From an uncultured Johnsonella sp. (GTDB lineage: Bacteria; Bacillota; Clostridia; Lachnospirales; Lachnospiraceae): a stretch of DNA of 64,000 bases. The stretch is from positions 41,253 through 105,252 of the forward strand of contig CALBCM010000016.1 in the NCBI GenBank assembly GCA_937927235.1, written 5' to 3'. The notes under the pieces are model-generated. The model was not told the DNA's origin, ran no database searches, and saw only the letters and a list, made by a program, of their open reading frames with translations. Positions 9,445-17,702 of the stretch are shown piece after piece. Within the stretch, counting starts at the first letter, position 1, and each line of letters opens with the position of its first letter. The translations under genes and the position numbers were made by a program.

Positions 9445-10317
9445 CTACTCTATTGCATTTGCCCCGGCAACTATTTCCGTCAGCTCCTGAGTTATAGCTC
9501 CCTGTCTTGCCCGGTTATACTGGAGACTGAGTTTTTCTATAAGCTCATCTGCATTATTTGTAGCATTTTCCATCGCATTCATTCTTGCACCGTTTTCTGC
9601 GGCTGCCGCCTGCTTCAAAGCACCGAATATAATTGATGAAACATACTTCGGTACTATAGCATCAAGAACTACCTCCTCATTCGGAGAATAATTCATAAGT
9701 GCCTCCGATTTTGCCGTGCCGTTTTCCTCTTCTGGGCTTTGCTTCATCTCATCTGCCGATAAAGGCAGAAGTTTTATAAGTGTAGGTAGATGTACCACAG
9801 TATTTTTAAAATTTGTATAGGCAAGGTATATAGCTGAAATCCCGCCCTTTTCATATTCTTTTAAAAGTACCGAGGTAATCTCAGCAGCATCTGTATAAAG
9901 AGGCTCATTCATAACCTCGGCATAATCTCCCGCTATGCTGTAGCCATGCCTTTCCAGAGCATCTTTGCCTTTTTTCCCTATACTGTAAATCAGCACTTCA
10001 TCTTTTTTAAAGGAATGCTCTGTCAATCTTATAATATTGTTATTATAGCCTCCTGCCAGCCCTCTGTTTGAGGTAATTGTTATAACTGCTGCCTTGCCGC
10101 CCTCATTTTTTCTTAAATATCGATGCTCAAGATTTGTGCTCCTGGTAAGGATTGAGGCTATAGTATCATAAATAAGCATAAAATAAGGTTTTGATTTTTC
10201 AGCCCTTTGTCTGGCTTTTTGCAGCTTTACTGTAGATACAAGCTTCATAGCCTTTGTTATCTGCTTTGTGCTTTGTATACTGCTTCTCCTGCGTTTAATC
10301 TCCTTCATTGAAGCCAT
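9445..10317 (-). CDS. atpG: ATP synthase F1 subunit gamma
   Basis: Rotor shaft of F1, 290 residues. The N-terminal helix ASMKEIKRRRSSIQSTKQIT and the C-terminal helix (MNAMENATNNADELIEKLSL, then RQGAITQELTEIVAGANA) form the coiled coil that turns inside the alpha-beta ring. The central domain begins at AAVITITSNRGLAGGYN. Spacing from atpA is 15 bases. The following gap before atpD is unusually long. Confidence 0.97.
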   Translation of the reverse strand: MASMKEIKRRRSSIQSTKQITKAMKLVSTVKLQKARQRAEKSKPYFMLIYDTIASILTRSTNLEHRYLRKNEGGKAAVITITSNRGLAGGYNNNIIRLTEHSFKKDEVLIYSIGKKGKDALERHGYSIAGDYAEVMNEPLYTDAAEITSVLLKEYEKGGISAIYLAYTNFKNTVVHLPTLIKLLPLSADEMKQSPEEENGTAKSEALMNYSPNEEVVLDAIVPKYVSSIIFGALKQAAAAENGARMNAMENATNNADELIEKLSLQYNRARQGAITQELTEIVAGANAIE

Positions 10318-10332
10318 ACAAATCCACCTCCT

Positions 10333-11832
10333 CTACGCCTTTTTGCATTCCTCTACAGCCTGGATAATCTTCTGCTCCAGTTCTTCACTTACAGCCTTCT
10401 TCTCTCTGATTTCCCCAGGAATTTCAGGATAACGGGAATCTATAAATTTAAACAGCTTATCTTCAAAATCTGCTATTTCACTCACTGCTATATCAAGTAA
10501 AAGCTTTCTCGTAACAGCATAAATGATAATCACCTGATATTCTACAGGCATCGGCTTGAAATTGGGCTGTTTTAATACTTCTCTTATCCTTTCGCCCTGT
10601 GCAAGCTGATTTGCCGTAGTTTCATCAAGCTCAGAGCCAAACTGTGCAAATGAAGCAAGCTCTCTATACTGCGCAAGCTCCACCCTTATTGGACCGGCAA
10701 TTTTTTTCATTGCTTTAATCTGTGCTGCACCACCTACTCTTGAAACTGAAAGCCCTGCATTTATAGCAGGTCTGAAGCCTGCATTAAACATTTCGGTTTC
10801 CAGATATATCTGCCCGTCAGTTATTGAAATCACATTTGTAGGTATATAAGCCGACACGTCGCCTGCCTGAGTTTCAATTATAGGTAAAGCCGTAAGTGAG
10901 CCTCCGCCAAGCTCATCTGAAAGCTTTGACGCTCTCTCCAAAAGGCGTGAATGCAGATAGAAAACATCTCCGGGATATGCCTCACGTCCGGGTGCCCTCT
11001 TTAATAAAAGGCTTAAGGTTCTGTAGGCTGCCGCATGCTTGGTCAAGTCATCATAGATCACCAGTACGTCTTCTCCCGATTCCATCCATTCCTCACCTAT
11101 AGCACAGCCTGAATAAGGTGCTATATACTGAAGCGGGGCAAGGTCGGAGGCAGTTGATACGACTACTGTAGTATAGTCCATAGCACCGAAATCCTCAAAG
11201 GTCTTAACTATTGAAGCAACTGTCGAAGCTTTCTGACCTATTGCCACATATATACAGTGAACCTTCTGTCCCTTTTGATTAATTATAGTATCTACCGCTA
11301 TAGAGGTTTTGCCTGTTTGTCTGTCACCTATTATAAGCTCTCTCTGTCCTCTGCCTATAGGTATCATTGCATCTATAGCTTTTATTCCTGTCTGTAAAGG
11401 AGTATCCGCAGATTTTCTTTCAATAACCCCGTGTGCTACCCTCTCTATTCTTCTATATTTATCAGTCTGCACGGGACCCTTTCCGTCTATCGGCAGACCG
11501 AGTGCGTTGACAACACGTCCGGTCAGTGCATCACCTACCGGAACTTCAACCACCCTTCCCGTAGTCTTTACAGTATCTCCCTCACTTATGTTTTTGCTGT
11601 CTCCTAAAAGTACAGCACCTACATTATCCTCCTCAAGGTTTAAAACCATACCGTAAATTTCTCCGGGAAATTCAAGCAGCTCTCCCTGCATGGCATTGTC
11701 AAGCCCGTGAATCCTTGCTATACCGTCTGCAACCTGTATAACAGTGCCTACATCGGACACTTCCAGCCTATTTGAATATTTTTCAATCTGTTCCTTTATT
11801 ACCGAACTGATTTCTTCCGGTCTTAAATTCAT
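10333..11832 (-). CDS. atpA: ATP synthase F1 subunit alpha
   Basis: Regulatory nucleotide-binding subunit of F1, 499 residues, full length. The N-terminal helix binds the delta subunit (LRPEEISSVIKEQIEKY). The P-loop is GDRQTGKTSIAVDT and the conserved VGGAAQIKAMK segment is present. Neighbours are atpH upstream (69-base gap) and atpG downstream. No missing key residues seen. Confidence 0.98.
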   Translation of the reverse strand: MNLRPEEISSVIKEQIEKYSNRLEVSDVGTVIQVADGIARIHGLDNAMQGELLEFPGEIYGMVLNLEEDNVGAVLLGDSKNISEGDTVKTTGRVVEVPVGDALTGRVVNALGLPIDGKGPVQTDKYRRIERVAHGVIERKSADTPLQTGIKAIDAMIPIGRGQRELIIGDRQTGKTSIAVDTIINQKGQKVHCIYVAIGQKASTVASIVKTFEDFGAMDYTTVVVSTASDLAPLQYIAPYSGCAIGEEWMESGEDVLVIYDDLTKHAAAYRTLSLLLKRAPGREAYPGDVFYLHSRLLERASKLSDELGGGSLTALPIIETQAGDVSAYIPTNVISITDGQIYLETEMFNAGFRPAINAGLSVSRVGGAAQIKAMKKIAGPIRVELAQYRELASFAQFGSELDETTANQLAQGERIREVLKQPNFKPMPVEYQVIIIYAVTRKLLLDIAVSEIADFEDKLFKFIDSRYPEIPGEIREKKAVSEELEQKIIQAVEECKKA

Positions 11833-11901
11833 TTAGCTTCTCAACCCGCTTTCTTATATTTATAATGCTGCCGATCAAAAGTCGGCATACTAATTAAAAT
11901 C

Positions 11902-12450
11902 CTATGTCATACGCAGACTTATAAGCTTCCTTTTTATATCGTTTAGTCTGGTCTTAATGCTTGAATCAACGATTCTGTCATTTATGCGTATTACCATTCC
12001 TCCAATAAGGCTTTCATCTACCTTAAAGTGCATTTCAAAGCTCTCATAAGCTGTCGTTTCAAGCAGTTTTCCTTCTATAGCCTTTTTTTCCTCCAAACTA
12101 AGTTTAGAAGCCGAAGTTATGCACGCCACTCCTATCTTTTTATATTCCTTTACCAGTCTTATAAAATAGTCAAATATTTCTATAAATTCAGACTGTCTGT
12201 TCTTTTCAATTACAGTTGATAAAAAAGCAATCACATCTTCAGAAAGACTGTTTTCAAAAACAGCCTTTACAGTGTTAAGTTTTTCTTCTCTGCTTATCTT
12301 TGGAGAATCAAAAATTTTCTTGAAACCAATATTGTCTTTAAATAATTTTCTTAAAAACAGTATCTCTTCATAGGCGGTATCTATGCTGCCCTTTTCACGT
12401 GCAGCTGCAAAAAGTGCATCACCATACACCTTTGAAATCAACCTTGCCAT
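11902..12450 (-). CDS. atpH: ATP synthase F1 subunit delta
   Basis: Peripheral-stalk connector (OSCP-like), 182 residues, normal length. It begins MARLISKVYGDALFAAA and ends with the conserved C-terminal segment DESLIGGMVIRINDRIVDSS. Its start overlaps the end of atpF by 13 bases, so the two stalk subunits are translationally coupled. Confidence 0.95.
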   Translation of the reverse strand: MARLISKVYGDALFAAAREKGSIDTAYEEILFLRKLFKDNIGFKKIFDSPKISREEKLNTVKAVFENSLSEDVIAFLSTVIEKNRQSEFIEIFDYFIRLVKEYKKIGVACITSASKLSLEEKKAIEGKLLETTAYESFEMHFKVDESLIGGMVIRINDRIVDSSIKTRLNDIKRKLISLRMT

Positions 12451-13031
12451 GTATTCTCACCTATTTCCTTTAAGGTATTTAATATAAGTTGTGCATGCAG
12501 CTTTTTATCAATGGACAGTGCTATGGCTTTTTGTGCCATCAGTGCAGCTATATTTACCATCTCCTGTTTTGCATCATCAATGGCTTTCTTCTTTTCAAGC
12601 TCTATTTCCTTTGATGCTCTGGCGGTAATCCTGACAGCTTCAGCTCTGGCATTTTCCAATATTTCTTCTTCCTTAGCCTTTGCCTTCTTTCTTGCAGCTT
12701 CAAGTATATGGTCAGCTTCTATCTTTATATCTTTAATTTTTCCTTCATATTCTGCTTTTAAGGCATCTGCAGCCTTCAATTTAACAGCTGCCTCATCAAG
12801 TTCAGAAGCAATACGCTCCCTACGTTTTTTAAGCATATCCCTTACCGGGTTAAAAAGCAGGTAAGAAAGGACAAAATAAAGAACTAAAACACTTATACCT
12901 GTTAAGACTGCATCTGATAAAAATTGAATGTCAAACTCTATCAGACGGCTCATACTGTTTCCATCCGATGAAGCCGTTATTATGGGGGCAAGTCCTAAAC
13001 CATGCTCCATTAATTGATTTAAATGATTCAA
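12438..13031 (-). CDS. atpF: ATP synthase Fo subunit b
   Basis: Peripheral stalk subunit, 197 residues: one membrane helix (about residues 38-60) followed by a long charged amphipathic helix rich in Ala, Glu and Lys that dimerises and reaches up to delta. The N-terminus before the membrane helix is longer than in many b subunits (about 35 residues). The gene lies between atpE and atpH and overlaps the latter. Confidence 0.94.
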   Translation of the reverse strand: MNHLNQLMEHGLGLAPIITASSDGNSMSRLIEFDIQFLSDAVLTGISVLVLYFVLSYLLFNPVRDMLKKRRERIASELDEAAVKLKAADALKAEYEGKIKDIKIEADHILEAARKKAKAKEEEILENARAEAVRITARASKEIELEKKKAIDDAKQEMVNIAALMAQKAIALSIDKKLHAQLILNTLKEIGENTWQG

Positions 13032-13092
13032 AGCTCTATCTTCCTTCCTTATGTTCTATCTGACTAATGCCAAAATCCTGTATCTTGAGTAC

Positions 13093-13347
13093 TTATTTAA
13101 ACGGCTTTACAAACATAAGAATCATAGCTACTACAAGACCGTAAAGACCTGTCGTTTCAGCAACAGCCTGACCTAAAAGCATAGTCTGTGTAATATCAGC
13201 CTTTGCACCCGGATTACGTCCAACCGCAGCTGCACCATGTCCTGCCGCAATTCCCTGTCCGACTCCCGGACCTATACCTGCTATCATAGCAAGCCCTGCT
13301 CCTATTGCAGAGCAGCCATAAATAAAATCCTGTCCTGTCAAATTCAT
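13093..13347 (-). CDS. atpE: ATP synthase Fo subunit c, sodium-type ligand set
   Basis: Proteolipid of the rotor ring, 84 residues, two membrane hairpin helices joined by the polar loop RNPGA. The ion-carrying residue is Glu64. Aligned to the sodium-driven enzyme of Ilyobacter tartaricus, the ligands Gln32, Val63, Glu65, Ser66, Thr67 and Tyr70 correspond to Gln31, Val62, Glu64, Thr65, Thr66 and Tyr69 here. Only Ser to Thr differs and it keeps the hydroxyl. This predicts coupling to sodium rather than protons. It sits between atpB and atpF as usual. Confidence 0.97.
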   Translation of the reverse strand: MNLTGQDFIYGCSAIGAGLAMIAGIGPGVGQGIAAGHGAAAVGRNPGAKADITQTMLLGQAVAETTGLYGLVVAMILMFVKPFK

Positions 13348-13467
13348 AAATTTAATCCTCCTAAAATTAAATATTGCGTCGGAAAACGCCTTAATATAAA
13401 ATCCTGATAAAATATATCAAAGACTATATAGCAAAAAACCACAGCCACCCAATATGAGCAGCTTCAC

Positions 13468-14190
13468 CTATTCCAGCTTATCACCTATATATACCATAGT
13501 AAGCATACAAAATACATAAGTCTGTATGCAGCCTGAGAACAGGTCACAGTATATATGCAGGAATGCCGGTACGCCTACCTTAAGAAAAATTGGCATCAGA
13601 CTATACCAGAGTCCAAGCATAACTACACCTGAAAGCAAATTTGCAAACAAACGCAGGGATATTGAAAGCGGGTTTGCCAGCTCACCTATCAGGTTCAAAG
13701 GAAAAAGCAGAGGCAAGGGTTCAAAAAGCGAAGTAAAATGCCTCAGCCCTCTGTTTTTAATTCCCTGGTACTGAACTATAATAAAAGTAAACACCCCTAA
13801 AAGAAAGGTTACGCCATAATCAGCAGTAGGGTTTCTCATTCCTAAAAGTCCGCTTAAATTACTTAGCAGTATAAATAAAAAAATCGTTCCTATATAGTTT
13901 ATAAATCTGCAGGCATTGTTTCCAAGAATTCCGCTCGTCATGCCCTCAAATGCCTCTACCATCATTTCAATTATATTTTGGAATGTTCCCGGTACCTCAG
14001 AAGCCTTCAGCATCGTTCTCCTGGCAAAAAGTGCAAAGATTATAAGTATAATGCTTACTGTCCAGGTTGATATTGTCGTGGTAGTAATCCAAAGCTCCTT
14101 GCCAAAAAAATTATACTTATAGATACCATGCACCATAAAGTCCGCACCGCTTTCAAGCACAAGCCTTGAGGTAAAATTTGGAAATATCAT
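13468..14190 (-). CDS. atpB: ATP synthase Fo subunit a
   Basis: Stator channel subunit, 240 residues with about five to six membrane helices. The essential Arg lies in ISLRLFANLLSG near the start of the long C-terminal hairpin, and the preceding helix has the conserved LIGELANPLS. It guides ions to Glu64 of the c ring. The gene begins 24 bases after atpI. Confidence 0.96.
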   Translation of the reverse strand: MIFPNFTSRLVLESGADFMVHGIYKYNFFGKELWITTTTISTWTVSIILIIFALFARRTMLKASEVPGTFQNIIEMMVEAFEGMTSGILGNNACRFINYIGTIFLFILLSNLSGLLGMRNPTADYGVTFLLGVFTFIIVQYQGIKNRGLRHFTSLFEPLPLLFPLNLIGELANPLSISLRLFANLLSGVVMLGLWYSLMPIFLKVGVPAFLHIYCDLFSGCIQTYVFCMLTMVYIGDKLE

Positions 14191-14213
14191 GCTTTACTCC
14201 CCCTTTATTAGTT

Positions 14214-14621
14214 TTATTTAATATCCTTTTTATTTAATATCCCTGAAATAAGTGGCTGCATATATGCTCCCGGCTTTAAGCCCAGCAGTGCAAATACCAT
14301 AGCTGCTACATTTACATAAGCACTTCTCCAAAATATAACGGCAGCTGCAATCATAATAAGCTTTCTTATGAACATGTGCAGTATAGTCTTGTTTCTGGCA
14401 TAATTTTCGCTTCCGCTTGCAATCACATCTTCAGCAGTAAGGCTCATATCTATTAAAATTGCAAAGCACAGCACGGTCCCCACCGCTACTCCTGCTATCA
14501 GTGACTCTTTACTATATCCAAGCCTGTCCGAAAATATTACCAGTACAACTGACAACAGCACTTCATACAATATGATTCCTGCGCTCATCTCAAGAATTGT
14601 TCTCTTTAATATCTTGCTCAT
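14214..14621 (-). CDS. atpI: ATP synthase subunit I family protein
   Basis: A 135-residue protein with four predicted membrane helices, in the usual position directly before atpB. Members of this family help assemble the c ring or take up magnesium; sequence conservation is low, so the call rests on length, topology and position. Six bases separate it from the small gene upstream. Confidence 0.75.
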   Translation of the reverse strand: MSKILKRTILEMSAGIILYEVLLSVVLVIFSDRLGYSKESLIAGVAVGTVLCFAILIDMSLTAEDVIASGSENYARNKTILHMFIRKLIMIAAAVIFWRSAYVNVAAMVFALLGLKPGAYMQPLISGILNKKDIK

Positions 14622-14626
14622 CTAAA

Positions 14627-14944
14627 TTAATAATCCTTATAAATTCGACTCTTCATTTTAGGAATATGCACCTTTTCCTCTTTGTCAATATTATCCTTCT
14701 TTAACAATCTTGAGACTTGTCTGTCATTTTCTTTTTTAGAGGCTTCTATATAGGCGCTCAGTATTTTGTAAGCTGCGTTTGCACCTGCTAAAATACCGAA
14801 AATTAATAAGGGCAGAGTAAATGCGGTATTGTACCTTTTATCAAGCCAAGTACCTAAGAAGGTACATAAAAGCACAGGGGTAAGGATTGAAAAGCCCAGC
14901 TGCGATACCAGGGCTAAGCATCTAAAAATTATTTTTTTATACAA
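14627..14944 (-). CDS. AtpZ/AtpI-like small membrane protein, first gene of the atp operon
   Basis: A 105-residue protein with two membrane helices (about residues 8-32 and 39-62) joined by the motif GTWLDKRYNT. This matches the AtpZ/ATP synthase protein I family, known to act with AtpI in c-ring assembly. The C-terminal 40 residues are charged and cytoplasmic. It is the first gene behind the atp promoter. Confidence 0.75.
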   Translation of the reverse strand: MYKKIIFRCLALVSQLGFSILTPVLLCTFLGTWLDKRYNTAFTLPLLIFGILAGANAAYKILSAYIEASKKENDRQVSRLLKKDNIDKEEKVHIPKMKSRIYKDY

Positions 14945-15090
14945 AATAATACCATCTTTTCATAAAATTTTATAAGAGTTATACAGTTATACTATCGGCA
15001 GGATTTTGTAACCTGCTCTATCAATATAGAACAAATCTAAATACACTCTACCGATTTATTAATTATATCTGTATATCAGGATTTTGTCCA
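14945..15090 (-). promoter_or_regulatory. Promoter and structured leader of the atp operon
   Basis: On the minus strand, TGGACA (15085-15090) and TATAAT (15062-15067) are separated by 17 bases, a good sigma-A promoter. The roughly 110-base leader holds a GCAGG/CCTGC hairpin near 14999-15017 inside a possible longer ATCGG/CCGAT pairing. The leader word AGAGCAGGTT (15010-15019) recurs in the candidate long non-coding RNA near 32 kb. Confidence 0.7.
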
Positions 15091-15142
15091 GTACCGATAA
15101 GCAAAAATATAACCTTCCAAACCGGTTTTTTCTAAAAATAAT

Positions 15143-15171
15143 AAACCTTAGGGCAGGTAGCCCTAAGGTTT
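15143..15171 (-). terminator. Terminator after the TasA-like gene
   Basis: A perfect 12-base stem (15143-15154 with 15160-15171) with a 5-base loop, followed on the minus strand by a T-rich tract. It lies 41 bases after the TasA-like gene and upstream of the atp promoter, so it separates the two units. Confidence 0.85.
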
Positions 15172-15211
15172 ATTATTAATGTTTTTATAATTTATTAATC
15201 TTACTTTCCGT

Positions 15212-16225
15212 TTAGTTTACATTCTGCTCTTTAAGAATGTTTGCTGCCTTCTCTGAGGTAACATTCTTGCCTGCATTGAACTGATCCCAAAGGAAAGAAA
15301 TTGAAACAGTTGCTTCCTGTCCTTCTGAATCGCTGTCATTGTTCTTGTTATTGAGCTTCTCTGTGCTTCCTGTTGTGTAAACACCCTCAGCATCCGGATC
15401 CATAGCTACACCTATGAAAAGGTCTAATCTATTATCGGTAGATGGGCTTGTAAGTACAGTTGCATTCTCAATAGCGTTCTTGATTACGTCAGCATCAACC
15501 TTCTCTAATGCTGATAATCTTACGAAATCAACACCACCTATAGTAAAGTAATCTTCTTTCTGAAGTCCAAGGCTCTTAGCAAGCTTAAATACGTTTTCAT
15601 CATTTTTGCTGTTGTCAGGTTTATACTGCTCCTGATGTGTGTAAAGCGCAATTCCTAACATATCTTTTGCTTTTTTATCTTTATCAGCTTCAATCTCAAA
15701 TTTGATATTGCTGAGTTTAGATGCCAGAGTACCTACGTTAAGAACATCTGAACGGAATGCCTGTGCATATCCTGGATACATATTCTTAATATCAAGCTTA
15801 ATCTGATTGCTTCCGTTGGTCTTAGCTTCAGTGTATGGTCCTACAGTACGCTTAATTGCCTTTGCATCTTCAAGCTCTGCATTAAACTCTACATTGTTGT
15901 ACTTCTTCGCATTCTTATAATACTCTTCTATGCTGCCCTTTTTAGCTATAGCATTATAGTCTGAATCGCCTCTTCTAAAGAAGTCAGCTGGCAGATAGCC
16001 CTTGTCGCCTACACCGTCCACTATGGTCCAGTTCTGTGAATGGTTCTCTTCGTTAGCGTACTGAGCATATAAGCCCAAGTCAACAAACTTCATCTCCAAA
16101 TCACCGGTAGTAGCTTTTGCTTTAAGACTTAAAGTATCTGTCCAATAAGCATAACCTGTACCTGCTAAAATTAATGTCAGTGCAAGAACACCGCTGATGA
16201 TAGATTTTTTTCCTATCTTCCTCAT
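15212..16225 (-). CDS. TasA/CalY-like secreted fibre protein with SipW-type signal peptide
   Basis: A 337-residue exported protein. The signal segment SIISGVLALTLILAGTGYAY is followed by WTDTLS, the pattern of substrates cut by SipW-type signal peptidase. The mature part has the TasA-family hallmarks: TTGDLEMKF soon after the cut and the central MYPGYAQAF...NVGTLASKL...IKFEIEAD. TasA-like proteins form amyloid-like or beta-donor fibres in biofilm matrix; that role is inferred here. It has no Cys in the mature chain. It is last in the locus, with a 138-base leader containing repeats and its own terminator, so it may be expressed separately and at higher level than the upstream genes. Confidence 0.8.
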   Translation of the reverse strand: MRKIGKKSIISGVLALTLILAGTGYAYWTDTLSLKAKATTGDLEMKFVDLGLYAQYANEENHSQNWTIVDGVGDKGYLPADFFRRGDSDYNAIAKKGSIEEYYKNAKKYNNVEFNAELEDAKAIKRTVGPYTEAKTNGSNQIKLDIKNMYPGYAQAFRSDVLNVGTLASKLSNIKFEIEADKDKKAKDMLGIALYTHQEQYKPDNSKNDENVFKLAKSLGLQKEDYFTIGGVDFVRLSALEKVDADVIKNAIENATVLTSPSTDNRLDLFIGVAMDPDAEGVYTTGSTEKLNNKNNDSDSEGQEATVSISFLWDQFNAGKNVTSEKAANILKEQNVN

Positions 16226-16327
16226 TTTCCAATAACCTCCGTTTATTTTTAATATTTTTTATTACAGGTTTATTATAATCAAAATTTCTTTATTAAACAT
16301 CCTGCCAAGGTTTGCTCTTTATACCCC

Positions 16328-16368
16328 CTTTAGTCTAGATTAATATACTACTAAAGTGGTAGATTAAT
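16328..16368 (-). promoter_or_regulatory. Direct and inverted repeats upstream of the TasA-like gene
   Basis: Two perfect copies of TAGATTAAT (16336-16344 and 16360-16368, plus strand) lie 24 bases apart. An inverted repeat ctttagt/actaaag (16328-16334, 16350-16356) surrounds the first copy. The site is between the DUF5305 gene and the TasA-like gene and partly overlaps the stop of the former. A binding site for the NarL-type regulator of this locus is possible but unproven. Confidence 0.4.
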
Positions 16369-17608
16369 TTGAATCAGGATTTTCCTCGTTTGCTTCCTCT
16401 TCAGCATCTTCTTCAGTATACTCTTCAGCCTCAATATACTCTTCGCTTTCAATATATCCTTCATTTTCAATGTATTCTTCCGCTTCAATATCCGTTTCAC
16501 CAATCTCATCTAAATCATCTGATTTATTTCTTTCAAAGTGAAGTAAAAACAGCTTATCGCCGTCCTGGATTATAAACTTGCCGTCTTCAGGCAGCTCATC
16601 TTCATCAAGACAGCATAATACAGGCTGATGCAGCTCCTCCGAGATTGCAAGCAGACTGCTCATATCCTTGACTTTGCATACACTGCCGCTTTCTTCTATG
16701 CTTTCCACATATACCAGACGGCTGCCATATTTTCTCAGCAGTCTTCTCATTTTTATAATCCACTTTTCATCTTCAGAAGGAGACTTGGTGGCAAAAATAG
16801 TGAAAAGACAGAGCAGAGCTCCCAGTGCTGTCAGGCCGAAGCCCAGCACCCGCTTGTATAGTGCCGGAGCCACTGCAACACTCCTTGATTCCGACATTGA
16901 GCCGCTTTCTTTAAAGGCTTCCGGCTTATTTATTGAATAGAACGAGCTTCCGGGTTCTACAGGAATTGCCAGCTTATATGAAAATTCCTTTTCCTGCGTT
17001 TCATCCGGTGCATTAATCACCGCTTTCCCGCTGAGCTCTACATAGAAGTTTTTATCTGTGCTGCCTCCGAGTGTTTCCTCTATTTCCACTAAATATCCGG
17101 CATATTCTTCAAGTGAAATGCTTAACGGCTCCTCTAAATTAATATTGCCGCTTTCATCTTGAGTAAGCTCACCTTCCTTTAAAGGAAATTTTTTCTCATA
17201 AATCGTCTTCTTCTCATTTTCTTCGGTATAATATCCCTCCAGCACCGCATTTAGCTGATAGCTGCCCCCTATCGACGGAGTGACAGTGCCTGTTCCGGTC
17301 AGGCTCAGCTTTATAAGCAGCTCTATATGGTCGGTAAGCTTTCTGGCATACATTCTGCCCTCCTCCAGCCACTCAGCCTCATAAATATTATTCTCTGTAA
17401 GGTATACTTTATATTCTGAATCTGCTGTAAGCTCATAGCTGTATAAGGTATCTTCTTCAGTATGTATTTCCTTCTTTACTAAAAACACCATCACTAAAAT
17501 ACCGGCTAAAATTAAAAGTGCAGACACCACAAAAGCTACTATCTTCGTTCTGCCGTCAAATACCACCTTACTTACTGTTTTTTTTATAGGTTCCGCTTTG
17601 TTTTCCAT
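16364..17608 (-). CDS. DUF5305-like membrane protein of the fibre locus
   Basis: A 414-residue protein with a membrane helix at about residues 25-48, an extracellular domain at about 50-245 that matches the DUF5305 pattern (YELTADSEYKVYLTENNIY, LIKLSLTGTGTV), a second membrane helix at about 250-272 and a cytoplasmic tail. The last 50 residues are a run of imperfect EEYIE repeats. DUF5305 genes often sit beside SipW-type peptidases in archaea and Firmicutes; their role is unknown, perhaps assembly or anchoring of the exported fibre. It follows the signal peptidase gene by 94 bases. Confidence 0.7.
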   Translation of the reverse strand: MENKAEPIKKTVSKVVFDGRTKIVAFVVSALLILAGILVMVFLVKKEIHTEEDTLYSYELTADSEYKVYLTENNIYEAEWLEEGRMYARKLTDHIELLIKLSLTGTGTVTPSIGGSYQLNAVLEGYYTEENEKKTIYEKKFPLKEGELTQDESGNINLEEPLSISLEEYAGYLVEIEETLGGSTDKNFYVELSGKAVINAPDETQEKEFSYKLAIPVEPGSSFYSINKPEAFKESGSMSESRSVAVAPALYKRVLGFGLTALGALLCLFTIFATKSPSEDEKWIIKMRRLLRKYGSRLVYVESIEESGSVCKVKDMSSLLAISEELHQPVLCCLDEDELPEDGKFIIQDGDKLFLLHFERNKSDDLDEIGETDIEAEEYIENEGYIESEEYIEAEEYTEEDAEEEANEENPDSN

Positions 17609-17702
17609 CCCTCATTTATCCTTTTATTTTCTTTATAATTTGAGTAAATACTACACTCAGCTATCCAGGTTTAGAGCTTACAGATAAAGCTTTTCTAAAT
17701 CA

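Noticed and set aside
16226..16363. c-di-GMP riboswitch before the TasA-like gene
   Set aside because: Only a short AGAGCAAACC-like piece is present; the rest of the motif and the tetraloop-receptor fold are missing.
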